Assembly: GCF_031143425.1 (NCBI RefSeq)
Contig: NC_090439.1
Coordinates: forward strand, 349,178,027 to 349,242,026
Length of the DNA stretch: 64,000 bases
Direction: 5' to 3'
Source: Pleurodeles waltl
Lineage: Eukaryota > Chordata > Amphibia > Caudata > Salamandridae
Shown here: one piece after another, positions 32,673 to 43,320 of the stretch
Layout of the letters: each line of letters begins with the position of its first letter
Numbering within the stretch: the stretch's first letter is position 1
Translations under genes and position numbers: made by a program
Notes under the pieces: model-generated
Databases searched by the model: none
The model's input: only the letters and a program-made list of their open reading frames with translations
What the model was told of the DNA's origin: nothing

Positions 32673-35354
32673 TGTAAGGAAATGCCTCCTTGGCATGGTT
32701 GCCCCCTGACTTTTTGCCTTTGCTGATGCTATGTTTACAATTGAAAGTGTGCTGAGGCCTGCTAACCAGGCCCCAGCACCAGTGTTCTTTCCCTAACCTG
32801 TACTTTTGTATCCACAATTGGCAGACCCTGGCATCCAGATAAGTCCCTTGTAACTGGTACTTCTAGTACCAAGGGCCCTGATGCCAAGGAAGGTCTCTAA
32901 GGGCTGCAGCATGTCTTATGCCACCCTGGAGACCTCTCACTCAGCACAGACACACTGCTTACCAGCTTGTGTGTGCTAGTGAGGACAAAACGAGTAAGTC
33001 GACATGGCACTCCCCTCAGGGTGCCATGCCAGCCTCTCACTGCCTATGCAGTATAGGTAAGACACCCCTCTAGCAGGCCTGACAGCCCTAAGGCAGGGTG
33101 CACTATACCCTAGGTGAGGGTACCAGTGCATGAGCATGGTACCCCTACAGTGTCTAAACAAAACCTTAGACATTGTAAGTGCAGGGTAGCCATAAGAGTA
33201 TATGGTCTGGGAGTCTGTCAAACACGAACTCCACAGCACCATAATGGCTACACTGAAAACTGGGAAGTTTGGTATCAAACTTCTCAGCACAATAAATGCA
33301 CACTGATGCCAGTGTACATTTTATTGTAAAATACACCACAGAGGGCACCTTAGAGGTGCCCCCTGAAACTTAACCGACTATCTGTGTAGGCTGACTAGTT
33401 TTAGCAGCCTGCCACAAACCGAGACATGTTGCTGGCCCCATGGGGAGAGTGCCTTTGTCACTCTGAGGCCAGTAACAAAGCCTGCACTGGGTGGAGATGC
33501 TAACACCTCTCCCAGGCAGGAATTGTCACACCTGGCGGTGAGCCTCAAAGGCTCACCTCCTTTGTGCCAACCCAGCAGGACACTCCAGCTAGTGGAGTTG
33601 CCCGCCCCCTCCGGCCAGGCCCCACTTTTGGCGGCAAGGCCGGAGAAAATAATGAGAATAACAAGGAGGAGTCACTGGCCAGTCAGGACAGCCCCTAAGG
33701 TGTCCTGAGCTGAGGTGACTCTAACTTTTAGAAATCCTCCATCTTGCAGATGGAGGATTCCCCCAATAGGGTTAGGATTGTGACCCCCTCCCCTTGGGAG
33801 GAGGCACAAAGAGGGTGTACCCACCCTCAGGGCTAGTAGCCATTGGCTACTAACCCCCCAGACCTAAACACGCCCTTAAATTTAGTATTTAAGGGCTACC
33901 CTGAACCCTAGAAAATTAGATTCCTGCAACAAGAAGAAGGACTGCCCAGCTGAAAACCCCTGCAGCGGAAGACCAGAAGACGACAACTGCCTTGGCTCCA
34001 GAAACTCACCGGCCTGTCTCCTGCCTTCCAAAGATCCTGCTCCAGCGACGCCTTCCGAAGGGACCAGCGACCTCGACATCCTCTGAGGACTGCCCCTGCT
34101 TCGAAAAGACAAGAAACTCCCGAGGACAGCGGACCTGCTCCAAGAAAAGCTGCAACTTTGTTTACAGCAACTTTAAAGATCCCTGCAAGCTCCCCGCAAG
34201 AAGCGTGAGACTTGCAACACTGCACCCGGCGACCCCGACTCGGCTGGTGGCGATCCAACACCTCAGGAGGGACCCCAGGACTACTCTAAGACTGTGAGTA
34301 CAAAAACCTGTCCCCCCTGAGCCCCCCACAGCGCCGCCTGCAGAGGGAATCCCGAGGCTTCCCCTGACCGCGACTCTTTGAACCTAAAGTCCCGACGCCT
34401 GGGAGAGACCCTGCACCCGCAGCCCCCAGGACCTGAAGGACCGGACTTTCACTGGAGAAGTGACCCCCAGGAGTCCCTCTCCCTTGCCCAAGTGGAGGTT
34501 TCCCCGAGGAACCCCCCCCTTGCCTGCCTGCAGCGCTGAAGAGATCCCGAGATCTCTCATAGACTAACATTGCGAAACCGACGCTTGTTTCTACACTGCA
34601 CCCGGCCGCCCCCGCGCCGCTGAGGGTGAAATTTCGGTGTGGACTTGTGTCCCCCCCGGTGCCCTACAAAACCCCCCTGGTCTGCCCTCCGAAGACGCGG
34701 GTACTTACCTGCAAGCAGACCGGAACCGGGGCACCCCCTTCTCTCCATTCTAGCCTATGTGTTTTGGGCACCACTTTGAACTCTGCACCTGACCGGCCCT
34801 GAGCTGCTGGTGTGGTGACTTTGGGGTTGCTCTGAACCCCCAACGGTGGGCTACCTTGGACCAAGAACTGAACCCTGTAAGTGTCCTACTTACCTGGTAA
34901 AACTAACAAAAACTTACCTCCCCCAGGAACTGTGAAAATTGCACTGTGTCCACTTTTAAACCAGCTATTTGTCAATAACTTGAAAAGTATACATGCAATT
35001 TTGATGATTTGAAGTTCCTAAAGTACTTACCTGCAATACCTTTCGAATGAGATATTACATGTAGAATTTGAACCTGTGGTTCTTAAAATAAACTAAGAAA
35101 AGATATTTTTCTATATAAAAACCTATTGGCTGGATTTGTCTCTGAGTGTGTGTACCTCATTTATTGTCTATGTGTATGTACAACAAATGCTTAACACTAC
35201 TCCTTGGATAAGCCTACTGCTCGACCACACTACCACAAAATAGAGCATTAGTATTATCTATTTTTACCACTATTTTACCTCTAAGGGGAACCCTTGGACT
35301 CTGTGCATGCTATTCCTTACTTTGAAATAGCACATACAGAGCCAACTTCCTACA
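32673..35354 (+). repeat. 5' LTR of the young plus-strand element
   Basis: TGTAAGG at 32673 to CTTCCTACA at 35354, 2682 bp. It contains a fuller TATA-like TATATAAAA near the AATAAA region, where the older plus-strand LTRs read CTATAACAAAA. Confidence 0.95.
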
Positions 35355-35355
35355 T

Positions 35356-35374
35356 TGGTGGATCAGCGGTGGGG
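35356..35374 (+). other. Primer-binding site of the young plus-strand element
   Basis: TGGTGGATCAGCGGTGGGG, in the AT-insertion form. The leader runs to 35618. Confidence 0.7.
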
Positions 35375-35618
35375 TACAAGACTTTGCATTTGCTGGACTA
35401 CTCAGCCAATACCTGATCACACGACAAATTCCAAAATTGTCATTAGAAATTGATTTTTGCAATTTGAAAAGTTTTCTAAATTCTTAAAAGACCTGCTAGG
35501 GCCTTGTGTTAGATCCTGTTTAGCATTTCTTTTAGAGTTTAAAAGTTTGTAAAAGTTTGAATTAGATTCTAGAACCAGTTTTAGTTTCTTAAAAAGTATT
35601 CCAACTTTTAGAAGCATA

Positions 35619-38600
35619 ATGTCTAGCACAGATGTGAATGTGGTGGAACTCGACACCACACCTTACCTCCATCTACAGATGAGAGAGCTAAGGTCACTCT
35701 GTAAACTAAAGAAAATAGCAATGGGCCCCAAACCTACCAAAGTACAGCTCCAGGAGCTTTTGGCAGAGTTTGAAAAGGCCAACCCCTCTGAGGATGGCAA
35801 CTCAGAGGATGAAGATAGTGACTTGGAGGGAAATTCCCCCCCTCCAGTCCTACTTAGGGAGAGCAGGGCTTCTCAAGCCCTGACTCCACAAATAATAGTC
35901 AGAGATGCTGGTTCCCTCACAGGAGGGACCAACAACTCTGAAATCACTGAGGATAACTCCAGTGAAGAGGACATCCAGTTAGCCAGGATGGCCAAAAGAT
36001 TGGCTTTGGAAAGACAGATCCTAGCCATAGAGAGGGAAAGACAAGAGATGGGCCTAGGACCCATCAATGGTGGCAGCAACATAAATAGGGTCAGAGATTC
36101 TCCTGACATGTTGAAAATCCCCAAAGGGATTGTAACTAAATATGAAGATGGTGATGACATCACCAAATGGTTCACAGCTTTTGAGAGGGCTTGTGTAACC
36201 AGAAAAGTGAACAGATCTCACTGGGGTGCTCTCCTTTGGGAAATGTTCACAGGAAAGTGTAGGGATAGACTCCTCACACTCTCTGGACAAGATGCAGAAT
36301 CTTATGACCTCATGAAGGGTACCCTGATTGAGGGCTTTGGATTCTCCACTGAGGAGTACAGGATTAGGTTCAGGGGGGCTCAAAAATCCTCGAGCCAGAC
36401 CTGGGTTGACTTTGTTGACTACTCAGTGAAAACACTAGATGGTTGGATTCAAGGCAGTGGTGTAAGTAATTATGATGGGCTGTACAATTTATTTGTGAAA
36501 GAACACCTGTTAAGTAATTGTTTCAATGATAAACTGCATCAGCATCTGGTAGACCTAGGACCAATTTCTCCCCAAGAATTGGGAAAGAAGGCAGACCATT
36601 GGGTCAAGACAAGGGTGTCCAAGACTTCAACAGGGGGTGACCAAAAGAAAGGGGTCACAAAGACTCCCCAGCAGAAGGGTGATGAGACAACCAAAACTAA
36701 AAATAGTAAAGAGTCTTCTACAGGCCCCCAAAAACCTGCACAGGAGGGTGGGCCCAGAGCCTCTTCACAAAACAATGGGTACAAGGGTAAAAACTTTGAT
36801 CCCAAAAAGGCCTGGTGTCATAGCTGTAAACAGCATGGACACCAAACTGGAGACAAGGCCTGTCCCAAGAAAGGTTCCACTCCAAACTCCCATCCAGGTA
36901 ACACTGGTATGGCTAGTCTCCAAGTGGGATCAACAGTGTGCCCAGAGCAAATCAGGGTCCACACTGAAGCTACTCTAGTTTCTGAGGGTGGGGTGGATTT
37001 AGCCACACTAGCTGTCTGGCCGCCTAACATGCAAAAATACAGACAGCAACTCTTAATTAATGGGACTAGAATAGAGGGCCTGAGGGATACAGGTGCCAGT
37101 GTCACCATGGTGACAGAGAAACTGGTTTCCCCTGGCCAATACCTGACTGGAAAAACTTACACAGTCACCAACGCTGACAATCAGAGAAAAGTACATCCCA
37201 TGGCAATGGTTACTTTAGAATGGGGAGGGGTCAATGGCCTGAAACAGGTGGTGGTCTCCTCAAATATCCCAGTGGACTGTCTGCTTGGAAATGACCTGGA
37301 GTCCTCAGCATGGGCTGAGGTAGAGCTAAAAACCCATGCAGCAATGCTGGGTATCCCTGAACTGGTGTGTGTGAAAACAAGAGCACAGTGCAAGGCACAG
37401 GGTGAAAAAGTAGAGCTGGAGTCTGGAAAAATGGCCCAGCCTACCAAGAGAACAGGAAAGTCAGTTGGGAAACCAACTGCAACACAGCAAAAGAAAGGGA
37501 ACCTCTCTTCTCAGGAAGAAGTTCTGCCCTCTGAGGGAACTGAGCCTTTGGAGCTTGAACCTTATCAGGTTGAGCTCTTAGGCCCAGGGGGACCCTCAAG
37601 GGAGGAGCTGTGTAAGGGACAAGAAACCTGTCCCTCTCTTGAAGGCCTTAGGCAGCAAGCTGCTGAAGAGTCCAAGGGCAAGAAAAATGGAACACATAGG
37701 GTCTATTGGGAAGATGGGCTCCTATACACTGAGGCCAGAGACCCCAAACCTGGTGCCACTAGGAGAGTGGTAGTGCCTCAGCTGTTCAGAGAGTTCATCC
37801 TAACATTGGCCCATGACATTCCCCTTGCTGGACATTTGGGACAAACCAAGACGTGGGAGAGGTTAGTCAACCACTTCTACTGGCCCAATATGTCCAACAT
37901 GGTTAAGGAGTTTTGCCTCTCCTGCCCCACCTGTCAAGCCAGTGGTAAGACAGGTGGGCATCCAAAGGCCCCCCTCATTCCACTTCCAGTGGTGGGGGTG
38001 CCCTTTGAAAGAGTGGGTGTGGACATAGTTGGTCCACTGGAACCTCCCACAGCCTCAGGAAATATGTATATCCTGGTAGTAGTGGATCATGCTACCAGGT
38101 ATCCTGAAGCTATTCCCCTTAGGTCGACTACTGCCCCTGCAGTAGCCAAGGCCCTCATTGGTATCTTTACCAGAGTGGGTTTCCCTAAGGAGGTGGTGTC
38201 TGACAGAGGTACCAACTTCATGTCAGCATACCTAAAGCACATGTGGAATGAGTGTGGAGTGACTTATAAATTCACTACACCTTACCATCCACAAACTAAT
38301 GGCTTAGTTGAGAGATTCAACAAGACATTAAAAGGCATGATCATGGGGCTCCCAGAAAAACTCAAAAGGAGATGGGATGTCCTCCTGCCATGTCTGCTTT
38401 TCGCTTACAGGGAAGTACCACAGAAGGGAGTAGGGTTCTCACCCTTTGAACTTCTGTTTGGTCATCCTGTAAGGGGACCACTTGCCCTTGTTAAAGAAGG
38501 CTGGGAGAGACCTCTCCATGAGCCTAAACAGGACATAGTGGACTATGTACTTGGCCTTCGCTCTAGAATGGCAGAGTACATGGAAAAGGCAACCAAAAAC

Positions 38601-40085
38601 CTTGAGGCCAGCCAACAGCTCCAGAAGTTTTGGTATGACCAAAAGGCTGCACTGGTTGAGTTCCAACCAGGGCAGAAAGTCTGGGTTCTGGAGCCTGTGG
38701 CTCCCAGGGCACTCCAGGACAAATGGAGTGGCCCTTACCCAGTGCTAGAAAGGAAGAGTCAGGTCACCTACCTGGTGGACCTGGGCACAAGCAGGAGCCC
38801 CAAGAGGGTAATCCATGTGAACCGCCTTAAGCTCTTCCACGACAGGGCTGATGTCAATCTGTTGATGGTAACAGATGAGGATCAGGAGGCAGAGAGTGAA
38901 CCTCTCCCTGATCTTCTGTCATCAGACCCAAAAGATGGTACAGTAGATGGAGTGATCTACTCAGACACCCTCTCTAGCCAACAGCAAGCTGATTGTAGGA
39001 GAGTCCTACAACAGTTTCCTGAACTCTTCTCCTTAACCCCTGGTCAGACACACCTGTGTACCCATGATGTGGACACAGGAGACAGCATGCCTGTCAAGAA
39101 CAAAATCTTTAGACAATCTGACCATGTTAAAGAAAGCATCAAGGTGGAAGTCCACAAGATGCTGGAATTGGGAGTAATTGAGCGCTCTGACAGCCCCTGG
39201 GCTAGCCCAGTGGTCTTAGTCCCCAAACCTCACACCAAAGATGGAAAGAAAGAGATGAGGTTTTGTGTGGACTACAGAGGGCTCAATTCTGTCACCAAGA
39301 CAGATGCCCATCCAATTCCAAGAGCTGATGAGCTCATTGATAAATTAGGTGCTGCCAAATTTCTAAGTACCTTTGACTTGACAGCAGGGTACTGGCAAAT
39401 AAAAATGGCACCTGGAGCAAAAGAAAAGACAGCATTCTCCACACCTGATGGGCATTATCAGTTTACTGTTATGCCCTTTGGTTTAAAGAATGCCCCTGCC
39501 ACCTTCCAAAGGTTGGTGAATCAAGTCCTTGCTGGCTTGGAGTCCTTTAGCACAGCTTATCTTGATGATATTGCTGTCTTTAGCTCCACCTGGCAGGATC
39601 ACCTGGTCCACCTGAGGAAGGTTTTGAAGGCTCTGCAATCTGCAGGCCTCTCTATCAAGGCATCCAAATGCCAGATAGGGCAGGGAACTGTGGTTTACTT
39701 GGGACACCTTGTAGGTGGAGGCCAAGTTCAGCCACTCCAACCCAAGATCCAGACTATTCTGGACTGGGTAGCTCCAAAAACCCAGACTCAAGTCAGGGCA
39801 TTCCTTGGCTTGACTGGGTACTACAGGAGGTTTGTGAAGGGATATGGATCCATTGTGACAGCCCTCACTGAGCTCACCTCCAAGAAAATGCCCAAGAAAG
39901 TGAACTGGACTGTGGACTGCCAACAGGCCTTTGACACCCTGAAACAAGCAATGTGCTCAGCACCAGTTCTCAAAGCTCCAGATTATTCTAAGCAGTTCAT
40001 TGTGCAGACTGATGCCTCTGAACATGGGATAGGGGCAGTTTTGTCCCAAACAAATGAGATGGCCTTTCCAGGTTCTTCCACTTAG
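35619..40085 (+). pseudogene. Gag-Pol polyprotein with a 283-bp RNase H deletion
   Basis: The frame is open from the Gag start through Gag (CHSC...C knuckle), DTGA protease, integrase (SDRGTNF) and RT (YLDD), and into RNase H as far as its first catalytic Asp (QTDASEHG). Then about 283 bp, corresponding to 14584-14866 of the intact copy, are missing. The lost segment holds the second and third RNase H catalytic positions. The join, CAAATGA to GATGGCCTT, lies beside two GATGGCCTT copies, and the reading frame shifts to a stop at 40085. An enzyme without RNase H could not complete reverse transcription on its own. Confidence 0.92.
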
Positions 40086-40144
40086 AAAATGAAGACTCTC
40101 TTGGGAAAGGTTAGTCTCATCCTCTTTCGTTTGGGGGGGGGTTG

Positions 40145-42825
40145 TGTAAGGAAATGCCTCCTTGGCATGGTTGCCCCCTGACTTTTTGCCTTTGCTGATG
40201 CTATGTTTACAATTGAAAGTGTGCTGAGGCCTGCTAACCAGGCCCCAGCACCAGTGTTCTTTCCCTAACCTGTACTTTTGTATCCACAATTGGCAGACCC
40301 TGGCATCCAGATAAGTCCCTTGTAAATGGTACTTCTAGTACCAAGGGCCCTGATGCCAAGGAAGGTCTCTAAGGGCTGCAGCATGTCTTATGCCACCCTG
40401 GAGACCTCTCACTCAGCACAGACACACTGCTTACCAGCTTGTGTGTGCTAGTGAGGACAAAACGAGTAAGTCGACATGGCACTCCCCTCAGGGTGCCATG
40501 CCAGCCTCTCACTGCCTATGCAGTATAGGTAAGACACCCCTCTAGCAGGCCTGACAGCCCTAAGGCAGGGTGCACTATACCCTAGGTGAGGGTACCAGTG
40601 CATTAGCATGGTACCCCTACAGTGTCTAAACAAAACCTTAGACATTGTAAGTGCAGGGTAGCCATAAGAGTATATGGTCTGGGAGTCTGTCAAACACGAA
40701 CTCCACAGCACCATAATGGCTACACTGAAAACTGGGAAGTTTGGTATCAAACTTCTCAGCACAATAAATGCACACTGATGCCAGTGTACATTTTATTGTA
40801 AAATACACCACAGAGGGCACCTTAGAGGTGCCCCCTGAAACTTAACCGACTATCTGTGTAGGCTGACTAGTTTTAGCAGCCTGCCACAAACCGAGACATG
40901 TTGCTGGCCCCATGGGGAGAGTGCCTTTGTCACTCTGAGGCCAGTAACAAAGCCTGCACTGGGTGGAGATGCTAACACCTCTCCCAGGCAGGAATTGTCA
41001 CACCTGGCGGTGAGCCTCAAAGGCTCACCTCCTTTGTGCCAACCCAGCAGGACACTCCAGCTAGTGGAGTTGCCCGCCCCCTCCGGCCAGGCCCCACTTT
41101 TGGCGGCAAGGCCGGAGAAAATAATGAGAATAACAAGGAGGAGTCACTGGCCAGTCAGGACAGCCCCTAAGGTGTCCTGAGCTGAGGTGACTCTAACTTT
41201 TAGAAATCCTCCATCTTGCAGATGGAGGATTCCCCCAATAGGGTTAGGATTGTGACCCCCTCCCCTTGGGAGGAGGCACAAAGAGGGTGTACCCACCCTC
41301 AGGGCTAGTAGCCATTGGCTACTAACCCCCCAGACCTAAACACGCCCTTAAATTTAGTATTTAAGGGCTACCCTGAACCCTAGAAAATTAGATTCCTGCA
41401 ACAAGAAGAAGGACTGCCCAGCTGAAAACCCCTGCAGCGGAAGACCAGAAGACGACAACTGCCTTGGCTCCAGAAACTCACCGGCCTGTCTCCTGCCTTC
41501 CAAAGATCCTGCTCCAGCGACGCCTTCCGAAGGGACCAGCGACCTCGACATCCTCTGAGGACTGCCCCTGCTTCGAAAAGACAAGAAACTCCCGAGGACA
41601 GCGGACCTGCTCCAAGAAAAGCTGCAACTTTGTTTACAGCAACTTTAAAGATCCCTGCAAGCTCCCCGCAAGAAGCGTGAGACTTGCAACACTGCACCCG
41701 GCGACCCCGACTCGGCTGGTGGCGATCCAACACCTCAGGAGGGACCCCAGGACTACTCTAAGACTGTGAGTACAAAAACCTGTCCCCCCTGAGCCCCCAC
41801 AGCGCCGCCTGCAGAGGGAATCCCGAGGCTTCCCCTGACCGCGACTCTTTGAACCTAAAGTCCCGACGCCTGGGAGAGACCCTGCACCCGCAGCCCCCAG
41901 GACCTGAAGGACCGGACTTTCACTGGAGAAGTGACCCCCAGGAGTCCCTCTCCCTTGCCCAAGTGGAGGTTTCCCCGAGGAACCCCCCCCTTGCCTGCCT
42001 GCAGCGCTGAAGAGATCCCGAGATCTCTCATAGACTAACATTGCGAAACCGACGCTTGTTTCTACACTGCACCCGGCCGCCCCCGCGCCGCTGAGGGTGA
42101 AATTTCGGTGTGGACTTGTGTCCCCCCCGGTGCCCTACAAAACCCCCCTGGTCTGCCCTCCGAAGACGCGGGTACTTACCTGCAAGCAGACCGGAACCGG
42201 GGCACCCCCTTCTCTCCATTCTAGCCTATGTGTTTTGGGCACCACTTTGAACTCTGCACCTGACCGGCCCTGAGCTGCTGGTGTGGTGACTTTGGGGTTG
42301 CTCTGAACCCCCAACGGTGGGCTACCTTGGACCAAGAACTGAACCCTGTAAGTGTCCTACTTACCTGGTAAAACTAACAAAAACTTACCTCCCCCAGGAA
42401 CTGTGAAAATTGCACTGTGTCCACTTTTAAACCAGCTATTTGTCAATAACTTGAAAAGTATACATGCAATTTTGATGATTTGAAGTTCCTAAAGTACTTA
42501 CCTGCAATACCTTTCGAATGAGATATTACATGTAGAATTTGAACCTGTGGTTCTTAAAATAAACTAAGAAAAGATATTTTTCTATATAAAAACCTATTGG
42601 CTGGATTTGTCTCTGAGTGTGTGTACCTCATTTATTGTCTATGTGTATGTACAACAAATGCTTAACACTACTCCTTGGATAAGCCTACTGCTCGACCACA
42701 CTACCACAAAATAGAGCATTAGTATTATCTATTTTTACCACTATTTTACCTCTAAGGGGAACCCTTGGACTCTGTGCATGCTATTCCTTACTTTGAAATA
42801 GCACATACAGAGCCAACTTCCTACA
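40145..42825 (+). repeat. 3' LTR of the young plus-strand element
   Basis: TGTAAGG at 40145, after a run of nine G and TTG, to CTACA at 42825. It is followed by the right ACCCT duplication. Confidence 0.95.
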
Positions 42826-42830
42826 ACCCT
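42826..42830. repeat. Target site duplication ACCCT, right copy
   Basis: An exact copy of 32668-32672, at the point where the interrupted RNase H region of the second unit resumes. Confidence 0.95.
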
Positions 42831-43287
42831 GAAACAAGCAATGTGCTCAGCACCAGTTCTAAAAGCTCCAGATTATTCTTAGCAGTTCATTGTGCAGACA
42901 GATGCCTCTGAACATGGGATAGGGGCAGTTTTGTCCCAAACAAATGATGATGGCCTTGACCAGCCTGTTGCTTTCATTAGCAGGAGGTTACTCCCCAGGG
43001 AGCAGCGTTGGAGTGCCATTGAGAGGGAGGCCTTTGCTGTGGTTTGGTCCCTGAACAAGCTGAGACCATACCTCTTTGGGACTCACTTCCTAGTTCAAAC
43101 TGACCACAGACCTCTCAAATGGCTGATGCAAATGAAAGGTGAAAATCCTAAACTGTTGAGGTGGTCCATCTCCCTACAGGGAATGGACTTTATAGTGGAA
43201 CACAGACCTGGGACTGCCCATGCCAATGCAGATGGCCTTTCCAGGTTCTTCCACTTAGAAAATGAAGACTCTCTTGGGAAAGGTTAG
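42826..43287 (+). pseudogene. Gag-Pol of second unit, part 3 (RNase H end)
   Basis: The C-terminal part of the polyprotein resumes with ...KQAMCSAPVLKAPDYS. A Lys codon has become TAG at 42880-42882 just before the first RNase H Asp. Beyond it the RNase H domain (QTDASEHG, REAFAVVW, TDHRPLKW, ADGLSRF) is open to the normal stop at 43285-43287. With two insertions, a 1-nt deletion and this stop, the second unit is dead. Confidence 0.92.
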
Positions 43288-43320
43288 TCTCATCCTCTTT
43301 CGTTTGGGGGGGGGGGGTTG

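Larger units (their letters stand above)
32673..42825 (+). mobile_element. Full-length nested Gypsy insertion, young, plus strand, internal deletion
   Basis: A 10,153-bp element: LTR 32673-35354 (2682 bp), primer site 35356-35374, Gag-Pol from 35619, polypurine tract 40133-40144, LTR 40145-42825 (2681 bp). The LTRs differ at about three sites by eye: one C of a run near 34325, AACTGG/AAATGG near 32852/40324, and CATGAG/CATTAG near 33130/40605. The internal region is about 286 bp shorter than in the intact copy because part of RNase H is deleted. It sits at the RT/RNase H border of the second array unit. Confidence 0.95.
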
